A DNA stretch of 64,000 nt from an uncultured Treponema sp. Lineage in GTDB: Bacteria; Spirochaetota; Spirochaetia; Treponematales; Treponemataceae. The translations under genes and the position numbers were made by a program. The stretch is from positions 1 through 64,000 of the forward strand of contig CALGGS010000055.1 in the NCBI GenBank assembly GCA_937915735.1, given 5' to 3'. Positions 15,600 through 23,785 of this stretch are shown piece after piece (the stretch's first letter is position 1; each line of letters opens with the position of its first letter). The notes under the pieces were generated by a model. That model searched no databases. It was given only the letters and a program-made list of their open reading frames with translations, and was not told where the DNA came from.

Positions 15600-17564
15600 A
15601 TGAAAAATATCAAAAATCCTTTTTTTATACCAGTTGCGCTGTTTTTTTGTCTATTCTTTCCTTCTTGTATGTCTGAAAAATATCTTCAGGATGCAGATTA
15701 TGATGATATTGTTTCGGTCTATGACAGCATAAATTTTAGGGCTTGGAAAAACTCCGATAAATCAAATGCCCTTATCCGTTTAATTCAGCTCGACAGAACT
15801 GATGAGGCGATTTTCCTTATTCAAAATAAAGCCTTCAAGCTTGATTATGCTAACAAAAACAAGGAAACGGCTCTTTCTGAGGCTATAAAAAATGAAAATG
15901 CGGATGTAATCATCGCTCTTATGGAGGGTGGGGCTTCCATTGATAATGGTGATGTTCAGAATCCGATTTTCATTGCCGTTATGACGGGAAACACCTCAAT
16001 TATTGAAACCTTGATTCAAAAGGGTGCTGACATCAATGCGACGGACGAATACGGCAACAATGCTTTTCACTATGTAATCAGCTCAAAGCGTCCGGAAGAA
16101 ATGGCGTCTTATTTAATCTCTCAGAAGGTTGACCTTGAGCATAAAAACAATAACGGTGAAAGCCCCCTGTTTTATGCAATCAAGAACGGCTCAATTACAC
16201 AGGCAGCTATCCTTATCAAACACAAGGCGGATGTAAAAACCCTTGATAATGCTAAGCAAAATCTTTATTTTGCGGCGGTTATGTCAAAAAGCAAGGCCGG
16301 CGTTGATTTTGTCAGGACTTACAATAAAGACATAAATGCTGTCAATGCAGACCGCTACACGCCTTTGCTTATGGCAATCAGCCTTGAAAGCCCGGAAATC
16401 GTAAAAAAGCTTATAGATTTAGGGGCGGATGTTGAGTTAGAGACTGTAACGACACCGCTCTGGCATGCTTTTTCTAATTCTGGCGGGGTAAAAACCGACT
16501 GCCTGAAGGTTATTGTTGAGAACGGGGCGGACATTAATAAGAAAAATGACTTGGGTGAGACGGTTTTATTACGAAGCGTTGTTACAGGAAAGGAAGCTCT
16601 TACTGTCGCATTTATTCAGTGGGGGGCGAATGTAAATATCGCTGATTCAAAAGGTGTTTATCCGATTCAGCATGCAGTCCAGCAAAAGGCTTCCAGAATT
16701 ATAGGTCCCCTTATCAGCGGCGGCGCCGATTTGCAGGTTCGTGATAAAGGCGGGGATACGCTGTTACATTCGTGCGTGAAGGCTTCCAGCCGTGAAATGA
16801 TTGATATTTTTCTGGAGTCTAAAAAGATAAATATCGACTATCCGTCAAATTCCGGCACTACGGCGGCAATGCTTGCCTTCAGCAGTGACAAGGTTGATTT
16901 GGGAAATTACCTCATTTCTAAGGGCGCCTCTTTGCAGGCAAGCGACAAGGCTGGAAAAACACTCGTATCTTACCGAAAGGATTATTATTCACGACAGGTT
17001 GACAAGGCGAATTCTCAGATTACTTCAAACAACAACACGATTGCCGTTCTCCGCTCTCAGAATTCGGCTGCTAATCAGAAAATTTCTTCTCTAAAAATCG
17101 AGGAAAATCAGAAATATAATGTTTATGTCGAATTGAATAATGATTATGAGGATACAAAACGCAGATATAACAGTCTTGAAATCGATGTAAATAATGCCAG
17201 GCGAAATATGGATTATTGGGATTCTCGTGTTACAGAATGGACTCGGCTTTATAACAATGCTACTACAAATTCAACCAGAAGCAGCGCTTTGTCAGGATTG
17301 AACAATGCTAAATCAAATTATAACAGTTATCGTCAGGATTATAATGCGCTAAATTCAAAGCTGATAGGTCTTTCGATAGAACAGGCCGGCAAGGCAATCG
17401 CATCAACTGCGGCCTATGCGGCATATACGAAGGTTTCCAAGCAAATCAGTGAGCAGAATGGCATTATCAGCTCAAATAATTCTCGCATTTCGTCACTGAC
17501 TTCTGAAAATTCTTCGCTTACAAGAGATATAGCGACATATAAATCAGAAATGAATCGATATTAA
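15600..17564 (+). CDS. Ankyrin-repeat lipoprotein with C-terminal coiled coil
   Basis: A 654-residue predicted lipoprotein (FFPSC, Cys near residue 23). Residues 60-455 hold roughly a dozen ankyrin repeats of about 33 residues, with the usual signature around GADINATDEYGNNAFHYVI, GADINKKNDLGETVLLRSV and GADLQVRDKGGDTLLHSCV. Residues 470-654 are a long coiled coil rich in Asn, Ser and Gln with internal repetition (NSQITSNNNTIAVLRSQNS; NGIISSNNSRISSLTSENS). The design suggests a surface or periplasmic protein-binding scaffold. It is the last gene of the operon and is followed by a strong terminator. Confidence 0.85.
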   Translation: MKNIKNPFFIPVALFFCLFFPSCMSEKYLQDADYDDIVSVYDSINFRAWKNSDKSNALIRLIQLDRTDEAIFLIQNKAFKLDYANKNKETALSEAIKNENADVIIALMEGGASIDNGDVQNPIFIAVMTGNTSIIETLIQKGADINATDEYGNNAFHYVISSKRPEEMASYLISQKVDLEHKNNNGESPLFYAIKNGSITQAAILIKHKADVKTLDNAKQNLYFAAVMSKSKAGVDFVRTYNKDINAVNADRYTPLLMAISLESPEIVKKLIDLGADVELETVTTPLWHAFSNSGGVKTDCLKVIVENGADINKKNDLGETVLLRSVVTGKEALTVAFIQWGANVNIADSKGVYPIQHAVQQKASRIIGPLISGGADLQVRDKGGDTLLHSCVKASSREMIDIFLESKKINIDYPSNSGTTAAMLAFSSDKVDLGNYLISKGASLQASDKAGKTLVSYRKDYYSRQVDKANSQITSNNNTIAVLRSQNSAANQKISSLKIEENQKYNVYVELNNDYEDTKRRYNSLEIDVNNARRNMDYWDSRVTEWTRLYNNATTNSTRSSALSGLNNAKSNYNSYRQDYNALNSKLIGLSIEQAGKAIASTAAYAAYTKVSKQISEQNGIISSNNSRISSLTSENSSLTRDIATYKSEMNRY

Positions 17565-17570
17565 ACAGGA

Positions 17571-17606
17571 AATGCCTGGCTAATTTCTGGTCAGGCATTT
17601 TTTTTA
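17571..17606 (+). terminator. Terminator after the ankyrin gene
   Basis: AATGCCTG (17571-17578) pairs with CAGGCATT (17592-17599), followed by a run of T. Confidence 0.88.
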
Positions 17607-17656
17607 TCTTTTTTTTTATCTTTTTATTCTTTTGATAATTTGGTATAATCAGAATT

Positions 17657-18847
17657 ATGATTGCAAAGCACATTCAAGAAACGATAAATTCTAAAGGCGC
17701 TTCCGTCATCCGTAAGATGTTTGAGGAAGGCATCGTCTTAAAAAAACAGCACGGCGAAGACAAGGTTTTTGATTTTACTCTGGGAAATCCAGATTTAGAT
17801 CCGCCGGAAAAAGTTGTAAAAGCGATTCAGGAGGAAGCAAAAAACCTTTCTCATGGTCGTCACGGCTATATGCCCAATGCAGGCTATCCTTTTGTCCGTG
17901 AAGAAATTGCAAAAAAAATCTCAAAAGAGCAGGGCTGCACTGTAAAAGGCGAAAATGTAATTATGACAGTGGGTGCCGCATCAGCCCTTAACTGTGTCTT
18001 TAAGGCTATTCTAAATCCCAACGACGAGGTTATTGTTCCGGCTCCATTTTTTGCAGAATATCGCCATTACGCAAAAAATCACAATGGCCTTTTAATCGAA
18101 GTTCCTTCAAAAAATGATTTTTCTTTAGATTTACAAGCAATAAAATCCAAGCTAAACGAAAAAACCGCGGCTGTTTTAATAAACAATCCGAATAATCCTA
18201 CTGGAAAGATTTATTCAGAGGATGAGATAAAAGCTCTTTCAGCACTCCTTACGGAAAATTTCAAAAAGACGGGGAGGGTGACTTATCTTGTTTGTGACGA
18301 GCCTTATCGCGCAATTGTTTATGATAATGCAAAGGTTGCTCCGGCTTTTCAGTTTTATGACAACACTGTCATAGTTTCTTCATTTGCGAAGGATTTGAGC
18401 CTTCCTGGCGAGCGAATCGGTTACATTGCCGTAAATCCAAAATCTGATAATCCTCAGGAATTCATAAGTGCAGTCACTTTTGCGCTTAGAACTTTGGGCT
18501 GCGTAAATGCCCCGGCCTTTTTCCAGAAGGTAATAGCGGCCTCTTGGGATGCGGAGGTTGATTATTCAAGCTACGAAAAGCGGCGCGACAAGCTTATGAA
18601 AGTTCTTGACAACGCTGGCATTGAATATTACCGCCCTCAGGGAGCCTTCTATCTTTTCTGCAAGGTTCCGCAAAAATTCAATGGTGACGACGGGGAATTC
18701 TGTGATTACCTAAAAAAATATCTGATTCTGGCAGCTCCGGGCAGCGGATTCGGCGGAAAAGGCTGGTTCCGGCTTGCATATTGTGTTTCTGAAAAAACTA
18801 TCGTTAGTTCAGAGAAGGCGTTTTTAGAGGCAATGAAGGCATTATAA
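17657..18847 (+). CDS. Pyridoxal-phosphate aminotransferase, class I/II
   Basis: A 396-residue fold-type I aminotransferase of the aspartate-aminotransferase superfamily. Visible signatures: GNPDLDPPEKV near the N-terminus, the NNPNNPTGKIYS substrate and cofactor region, CDEPYRAIVY with the Asp and Tyr that contact PLP, and SSFAKDLSLPGERIGY with the Schiff-base Lys. It moves amino groups between amino and keto acids; the exact substrate cannot be read from the sequence. TATAAT (17644-17649) ends 7 bases before the ATG and there is no Shine-Dalgarno sequence, so the transcript is probably leaderless. It is 30 bases upstream of the ABC-F gene. Confidence 0.9.
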   Translation: MIAKHIQETINSKGASVIRKMFEEGIVLKKQHGEDKVFDFTLGNPDLDPPEKVVKAIQEEAKNLSHGRHGYMPNAGYPFVREEIAKKISKEQGCTVKGENVIMTVGAASALNCVFKAILNPNDEVIVPAPFFAEYRHYAKNHNGLLIEVPSKNDFSLDLQAIKSKLNEKTAAVLINNPNNPTGKIYSEDEIKALSALLTENFKKTGRVTYLVCDEPYRAIVYDNAKVAPAFQFYDNTVIVSSFAKDLSLPGERIGYIAVNPKSDNPQEFISAVTFALRTLGCVNAPAFFQKVIAASWDAEVDYSSYEKRRDKLMKVLDNAGIEYYRPQGAFYLFCKVPQKFNGDDGEFCDYLKKYLILAAPGSGFGGKGWFRLAYCVSEKTIVSSEKAFLEAMKAL

Positions 18848-18877
18848 AACCTAAAACTTTAGGATAGGAGAAAATAA

Positions 18878-20518
18878 ATGATTACTGTAAGCGATGTTTC
18901 GCTTCATTTTAGCGAAAAACCACTTTTTAAAGATGTTAATATCAAATTCACGGCGGGAAACTGCTACGGAATTATCGGTGCGAATGGGGCAGGTAAGTCA
19001 ACATTCCTAAAGATTCTTTCCGGCGAGCAGGAGCACGACACCGGAGACATTTTTATGACCCCTGGCGAGCGAATGGCCGTTTTGAGTCAGGATCACTTTG
19101 CCTTCGACTCATTCAGTGTAAAGGACACCGTAATGCAGGGCTACCCAAAACTCTACGAAGTCTCAAAAGCCCGGGACGAAATTTACTCAAAGGCTGATTT
19201 TACCGAAGAGGACGGAATTAAGTCGGCTGAGCTTGAGGCTGAATTCGGCGAGCTTGGCGGCTATGAGGCAGAAAATCAGATTGAGCAGATGCTCAGTGGC
19301 TTGGGACTTGAAGAAAAATATCACGACAAGATGATGAGCGAACTTGACGAAAGCCAGAAGGTTCGTGTACTTTTGGCCCGTGCTTTGTTCGGAAATCCCG
19401 ACATTCTGCTTCTTGACGAGCCTACGAACGGTCTTGATTTGGAATCCATAAACTGGCTCGAAGACTTTTTGCTTGATTTTGAGAACACCGTCATCGTTGT
19501 AAGCCATGACCGTCACTTTTTGAACACGGTCTGCACGGTAACCTGCGACATTGACTTTGGTAAAATCACTCAGTTCGCAGGAAACTACGATTTCTGGTAT
19601 CAGATGAGCCAGATTTTGCAGAAGCAGGCAAAAGACCAGAAAAAGAAAAACGAGGAAAAGGCCAAGGACCTCAAGGAATTCATTCAGCGCTTCGCTTCAA
19701 ATGCAGCGAAATCTCGTCAGGCAACTAGCCGTAAGAAGGTTTTGGAAAAGCTGGAGCTTGAGGATTTGCCAGTTACGAGCCGAAAATTCCCTTATGTTCA
19801 CTTTGCTACAGAGCGGGAAATAGGAAACAATGTCCTTGAATGCAGAGGACTTTGCTCAAAGGACGAGGACGGAGTTCAGCTTTTAAATAAATTTGACTTT
19901 AAAGTCAACAGGACTGACAAAATCGCTTTTGTCGGAGTAGAGCATAACACTATTTCCTCTCTTTTTGACATAATCGCAGGCGAGGCGAAGGCTGAAAGCG
20001 GAGAGTTCTTCTGGGGACAGACCACATCGAACACATATCTTGCCCGGGACAACAACAAGTATTTTGCCAACGACATGAACATCACTGAATGGCTCAAGCA
20101 GTATTCAAAAGAACAGGACGACGCTTATGTCAGAGGTTTTTTGGGAAGAATGTTGTTTTCCGGAGATGAATCGCTCAAAAAGGTAAGGGTCTTGTCTGGT
20201 GGAGAAAAGGTTCGCTGTATGCTCTCAAAAATGATGCTTCAGAACGCGAATGTTTTGATTCTTGACGACCCGACAAATCACCTTGACCTTGAAGCAATCG
20301 AGTCCTTGAACCAGGCACTTGTTCAGTTCCCTGGAGTCATTCTTTTTACGAGCCACGACCACGAGTTCATTCAGACAATCGCAAACAGAATCGTCGAAAT
20401 CACTCCGAAAGGCGTGATTGACAGAATGATGCCGTTTGACGATTATATGGCGGATGAGTCAATAAAATCCCTCCGAAAAGAATATTACGAAGGAAGCGAC
20501 AGAAAGATTAAATTCTAA
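18878..20518 (+). CDS. ABC-F family ATPase
   Basis: A 546-residue soluble protein with two ABC nucleotide-binding domains in tandem and no membrane segments. Domain 1 has Walker A GANGAGKST near residue 35 and DEPTNGLDLESINWLEDFL. Domain 2 has LSGGEKVRCMLSKMML and DDPTNHLDLEAIESLN. The linker between them (about 235-290) is charged and helical, as in the P-site tRNA-interaction region of ABC-F proteins. These act on the ribosome as translation factors or antibiotic-protection proteins rather than as transporters; the overall layout resembles YbiT. AGGAGAAAATAA precedes the ATG. Confidence 0.93.
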   Translation: MITVSDVSLHFSEKPLFKDVNIKFTAGNCYGIIGANGAGKSTFLKILSGEQEHDTGDIFMTPGERMAVLSQDHFAFDSFSVKDTVMQGYPKLYEVSKARDEIYSKADFTEEDGIKSAELEAEFGELGGYEAENQIEQMLSGLGLEEKYHDKMMSELDESQKVRVLLARALFGNPDILLLDEPTNGLDLESINWLEDFLLDFENTVIVVSHDRHFLNTVCTVTCDIDFGKITQFAGNYDFWYQMSQILQKQAKDQKKKNEEKAKDLKEFIQRFASNAAKSRQATSRKKVLEKLELEDLPVTSRKFPYVHFATEREIGNNVLECRGLCSKDEDGVQLLNKFDFKVNRTDKIAFVGVEHNTISSLFDIIAGEAKAESGEFFWGQTTSNTYLARDNNKYFANDMNITEWLKQYSKEQDDAYVRGFLGRMLFSGDESLKKVRVLSGGEKVRCMLSKMMLQNANVLILDDPTNHLDLEAIESLNQALVQFPGVILFTSHDHEFIQTIANRIVEITPKGVIDRMMPFDDYMADESIKSLRKEYYEGSDRKIKF

Positions 20519-20525
20519 GCAAAAG

Positions 20526-20578
20526 CTTGCCGTGTTTTAAGCAAGGGTGAAAAGTATTGCCCTTTGGAGCACGGCAAG
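20526..20578. repeat. Nested hairpin downstream of the ABC-F gene
   Basis: CTTGCCGTG (20526-20534) and CACGGCAAG (20570-20578) are perfect inverted repeats, with an inner AAGGG/CCCTT pair (20543-20547, 20560-20564). The T-run expected of a terminator is missing. It resembles the other palindromic intergenic elements in this window. The IS66 element was inserted 22 bases downstream. Confidence 0.55.
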
Positions 20579-20592
20579 GACTTAGGGAAGGG

Positions 20593-20600
20593 GCAAAATA
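20593..20600. repeat. Left 8-bp target-site duplication of the IS66 element
   Basis: GCAAAATA, directly before the left terminal repeat and repeated at 23724-23731 after the right one. IS66 elements typically duplicate 8 bp. Confidence 0.93.
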
Positions 20601-20685
20601 GTAAGCGTCAAACCAGCACCCCCTACGAATAAAAATTTGCATGCCATATAATCTTCTTGATTTTTAAGATCAAGGAGATTTTTTT

Positions 20686-21021
20686 ATGATATTCCCCGTC
20701 AAAAGAGTAAAAGAAGAACTCATCAACGAGTTTGCGGTTTCAAAAATGGATATTGAAACGTTCAGTCAGATGCACAGCATCCAGCCTGAAGCTCTGCTTT
20801 CATGGATCCATGAAAAAATGAACCGTGCCAAGAATGGAGAATCAGAACACTATGATATATTCCAGGCTTCAGAGTTTGTAGAGCTGGATATTCCCGGTGC
20901 ATCAAAACATCGTATTTCTGTCGGAATAGACCGAAAAGAGCTGATAACAGTCAGGGCAGGGGGAATAGAAATTGATATTCCCATAACGACAGAAGAAACA
21001 GCTCTATTCAAAATTTTCTAG
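20686..21021 (+). CDS. IS66 accessory protein TnpA-like
   Basis: A 111-residue protein in the tnpA position of the IS66 element. The N-terminal half is helical and could hold a helix-turn-helix (NEFAVSKMDIETFSQMHSI, then PEALLSWIHEKM). The C-terminal half is beta-rich. IS66 TnpA is a small accessory protein thought to bind DNA. It was placed mainly by position and size; the sequence is not a close match to well-known TnpA proteins. AAGGAGAT precedes the ATG. Confidence 0.65.
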   Translation: MIFPVKRVKEELINEFAVSKMDIETFSQMHSIQPEALLSWIHEKMNRAKNGESEHYDIFQASEFVELDIPGASKHRISVGIDRKELITVRAGGIEIDIPITTEETALFKIF

Positions 21022-21035
21022 ACGGCGGCAAGTAT

Positions 21036-21383
21036 ATGAGATTCGACTTCTCCAATACACGTATTTTCCTAAGACCCGGTACAACGAACATGAGAATCAG
21101 CAAAGAACGAATTATTCATGTAATCAGTGACATAATGAAGCAGGATCCGTTCAGCGGAGCCGTATTCATGTTCTGCAACGGACAGAGAAAACATCTGAAA
21201 CTAGTCTGGTGGGATACAAACGGTTTCTGGATTGCCCAGAAAGTTCTTGAGAAAGGACAGTGGCCATGGCCGAACACCGCAGAAGAAGCAAAGGAGATAA
21301 AAATCGATGAGGTAATAATGCTTCTGAAAGGAATCGATTTCTTCTGTGCCTATGAACCTGTTGTATTTGAGAGTATTGATTAA
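21036..21383 (+). CDS. tnpB: IS66 accessory protein TnpB
   Basis: A 115-residue IS66 Orf2/TnpB protein, unrelated to the RNA-guided TnpB nucleases of IS200/IS605. It has the family pattern FLRPGTTNMRIS near the N-terminus and the core VFMFCNGQRKHLKLVWWDTNGFWIAQKVLEKG, WPWP. It is required together with TnpA and TnpC for IS66 transposition. It looks complete and begins 14 bases after the tnpA stop. Confidence 0.93.
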   Translation: MRFDFSNTRIFLRPGTTNMRISKERIIHVISDIMKQDPFSGAVFMFCNGQRKHLKLVWWDTNGFWIAQKVLEKGQWPWPNTAEEAKEIKIDEVIMLLKGIDFFCAYEPVVFESID

Positions 21384-21445
21384 TCTCAGTTTCTCTATAA
21401 ATAATTGTAATTTTTTGATATATTTAAAATTAAGGTAAAAATATT

Positions 21446-21544
21446 ATGAAAAAAATTGTTTTATTGTTTTGTTTATCATTAACTGCTTTTAATGTATCTT
21501 GTACTTCTAAGAATAAGATTAGTTCTTCTAAAGTTAAAGTGTAA
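21446..21544 (+). pseudogene. Truncated lipoprotein ORF in the IS66 cargo
   Basis: A 32-residue ORF starting MKKIVLLFCLSLTAFNVSC, a complete lipoprotein signal peptide with lipobox VSC, followed by only 13 residues before TAA. It is probably the 5' remnant of a lipoprotein gene. A functional micro-lipoprotein is the alternative. There is no convincing ribosome site. Confidence 0.5.
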
Positions 21545-21625
21545 ACGTAAATTCAATTTGCGGATACCTTTTTTTACAATATAATATTATACAGAAACCC
21601 GCACAGGGGGCTCTTGGAGAAAAAA

Positions 21626-22237
21626 ATGAAATTAAAAAAATATCTTATTATCTGTCTTTCCTTGTTTTTGTTTTTTATGTCTTGCGCGACAAACAAAAAT
21701 ATTTCTACTTCAAAAGAAAATCTTTCCATCTATGATTATGCTTTAATTGGAGCCAATAAATCTTATAAAGATTATGAGAATAAAAAAGGATATTCTATAA
21801 CAGGACCTTTTGTGCCAGGCAGTATTGGAAGAAAACCAAAAGAAGGTGAAAAAGCACAGTATTTTGTTCAGTTTGATAGTGGTAAGAGTATGATTCAATA
21901 TTTAGATGATAATGGCATTATATCAATCGAAAAAATACATATTGCAAAACATAATGACGGGTTATACTTATCAAAATATATTGGTAAATCCAAGACTAAA
22001 TTTTTAAATGATTTTCCTTTGGAATTAGATAAATATGATGCAGAATATGATTTTGGTGGCCTCCGATATGATTCCGAGAAAGATGGAAGATTTTTTGTTC
22101 AAGTAACAGTTGAGAATGAAGTGATTACTCACATTAATATCACAGTAAGGAACGAAAAAGAAATACAGAGATATAAAGATTTAAATGAATGGATAAGTCA
22201 GGGTAATACCTATTTAGATTATATTGAAAAAGAGTAA
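21626..22237 (+). CDS. Lipoprotein carried by the IS66 element
   Basis: A 203-residue predicted lipoprotein with signal peptide and lipobox FFMSC (Cys near residue 20). I chose the ATG at 21626 because GGAG at 21616-21619 is correctly placed; the frame also opens at an upstream TTG (21614). No domain is recognised. The mature part is rich in Lys, Asp, Tyr and Asn. Base composition is clearly more AT-rich than flanking chromosomal genes, which fits acquisition with the element. Confidence 0.75.
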   Translation: MKLKKYLIICLSLFLFFMSCATNKNISTSKENLSIYDYALIGANKSYKDYENKKGYSITGPFVPGSIGRKPKEGEKAQYFVQFDSGKSMIQYLDDNGIISIEKIHIAKHNDGLYLSKYIGKSKTKFLNDFPLELDKYDAEYDFGGLRYDSEKDGRFFVQVTVENEVITHINITVRNEKEIQRYKDLNEWISQGNTYLDYIEKE

Positions 22238-22323
22238 AAATTACTGATGGAAAAACCAGGGCTTCTCTTTGGGCTGTGGAAAAAAGCTCGCCTTCTGTTG
22301 CGCTGGGAATTTATGTTGCAGTT

Positions 22324-23142
22324 ATGAAAAAATATAAAAACAAACCAGCCTTATTTTTGCTGATTACTCTTATATTCAATGCCTCGTATTCACTTTTCAA
22401 TTTTATACTCTATTTTGAAAACAGGGAGGAAAATCTTTCGGTTTTTATTTTTCTTATCCTTCATTTAATTCCGCTGATGGTCCTCATTATTGTTTCTCAA
22501 AAAATTCAGAAAATCGAAGATAAGAAAAAACTTTCGCTAATAGAAAAATACCTGATTTTATACCTTTCACTTGATGTGTTTCTGGGGCTGGTAACTTACA
22601 ATTTTTCGTTACCAAGTTATATAAGCTTTTTGTTTTATTCAAAAAACTGGTTGTACGATATAGTCTACATAATTCGCTACCAGATGTATTATCTGGCAGC
22701 AGATTTGATTCTGAAAATTCTTTATTGGATTTCTTTCGCCTTCCTGCTTAAAGATATTTCAAACAGATGGAATCTTGTTCCAGAAACAGAAAATGAAATT
22801 CCTGAATCAGAAAAAAAGAATAAAATAAGTCCATCATTTAAGATTTCAATTGCAAATATGATTATCCTGACCTTCGAGACAGTTTTGAACTTTTTTATTT
22901 ATCTTGCCTTTGAGGAAAACAAAGGAGGAAGCGGAGAGCACGCTATAGGGATGGCTTTTGTTGCCTTCTTTCTTATTGGTGTAAAATTGATTTTCTCTCT
23001 TCCAACTCTCGTTCTGTCTATAATAGGAATTGTAAAAGGCAACCAGCAGAAAAACAAAGAAATGAAACTCAATCAGAAAGGACTAACAATAAACATAGTC
23101 TGCCTTGTAATTTGTGAACTGCAGGTGTGGTTTTGGTGGTGA
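22324..23142 (+). CDS. Multi-pass membrane protein carried by the IS66 element
   Basis: A 272-residue integral membrane protein with about six hydrophobic helices (ALFLLITLIFNASYSLFNFIL; VFIFLILHLIPLMVLIIV; YLILYLSLDVFLGLV; a central helix around ILYWISFAFLL; IILTFETVLNFFIYLAF; GVKLIFSLPTLVLSIIGIV). Function unknown. The start is uncertain. ATG 22324 overlaps the TGA of a 26-codon ORF (22247-22327) as ATGA, suggesting translational coupling. A GTG at 22276 extends the frame by 16 residues but lacks a well-placed ribosome site. Confidence 0.65.
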   Translation: MKKYKNKPALFLLITLIFNASYSLFNFILYFENREENLSVFIFLILHLIPLMVLIIVSQKIQKIEDKKKLSLIEKYLILYLSLDVFLGLVTYNFSLPSYISFLFYSKNWLYDIVYIIRYQMYYLAADLILKILYWISFAFLLKDISNRWNLVPETENEIPESEKKNKISPSFKISIANMIILTFETVLNFFIYLAFEENKGGSGEHAIGMAFVAFFLIGVKLIFSLPTLVLSIIGIVKGNQQKNKEMKLNQKGLTINIVCLVICELQVWFWW

Positions 23143-23193
23143 AAAAATCACACCCTCTTTTTAAAAGTCTTAAAATCTGTTAGCATTTAAAAC

Positions 23194-23699
23194 ATGAAAA
23201 GGGAAGTGACAATACAGGAAGCACTGACAGAACTGGCTGCTGCAAAGATTGAGATTGAATCAATGCAGCAGCAGCTTGTTTTAAAGGACAAGTTACTTTC
23301 CTCTAAAGACGAAAAAATCACTATCCAATTATTCACAATAAATCAGCAGAAAGAACTTTTGAATCAAAAAGATGAGGAAATAAAAAGCCTCAAAGAAGAA
23401 AATAATTCAAAAGAAATAAAAATAATTGGCCTTGAAGAACGATTAAAAACTCAATTATCACATCGCTTCGGCAGCCATTTGGAAAAGCTCTTAAGTACGC
23501 AATTGATGCATGGCCACATCTGATGAATTATCTTGATTGTCCTGAGATTTATCTGGATAACTCTGTCAGTGAACGCTCAATAATCTTTGAATTAGCCGCA
23601 GACACGACTGGCTGGACTGATTCAAACTGGTCAGAACTTCTTCCTTGGAACATTAAATTGATAAAAAAATCTGATGTTTCAACGGTCTTAGTAGCCTAA
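23194..23699 (+). pseudogene. tnpC: IS66 transposase TnpC, internally deleted and frameshifted
   Basis: The first ~90 codons encode the leucine-zipper-like coiled coil typical of the TnpC N-terminus (ELAAAKIEIESMQQQLVLKD). The frame then shifts at about 23475. In the new frame the text reads GKALKYAIDAWPHLMNYLDC, EIYLDNSVSERSI, a conserved C-terminal TnpC motif. It then jumps to SNWSELLPWNIKL near the natural end, stopping at TAA 23697. The zinc-binding region and most of the DDE catalytic core are missing. An intact TnpC is about 500 residues, so at least two deletions have occurred. Confidence 0.88.
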
Positions 23700-23723
23700 A
23701 TAGGGCGGAAAATTGACGCTTAC

Positions 23724-23731
23724 GCAAAATA
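23724..23731. repeat. Right 8-bp target-site duplication of the IS66 element
   Basis: GCAAAATA, identical to 20593-20600. Confidence 0.93.
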
Positions 23732-23785
23732 ATACCTTTACATTGGTAGACAGAACCTACATTATAGTAAGTTAGTGGCTTTGCC

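Larger units (their letters stand above)
20601..23723. mobile_element. IS66-family element with passenger genes and broken transposase
   Basis: The left end GTAAGCGTCAAAC (20601) and the right end (reverse complement of 23711-23723, GTAAGCGTCAATT) share an 11-bp terminal inverted repeat of IS66 type. An identical 8-bp flank on each side proves insertion by transposition. Inside are a tnpA-like and a tnpB gene, then about 1.75 kb of AT-rich passenger DNA (lipoprotein remnant, lipoprotein, membrane protein), then a tnpC remnant lacking most of the transposase. A standard IS66 has tnpA, tnpB and tnpC side by side. This copy therefore should need transposase from elsewhere in the genome. Confidence 0.92.

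Noticed and set aside
22276..22323. GTG start for the IS66-borne membrane protein
   Set aside because: No ribosome site at usable distance; the ATG at 22324 is a better start, though not certain.
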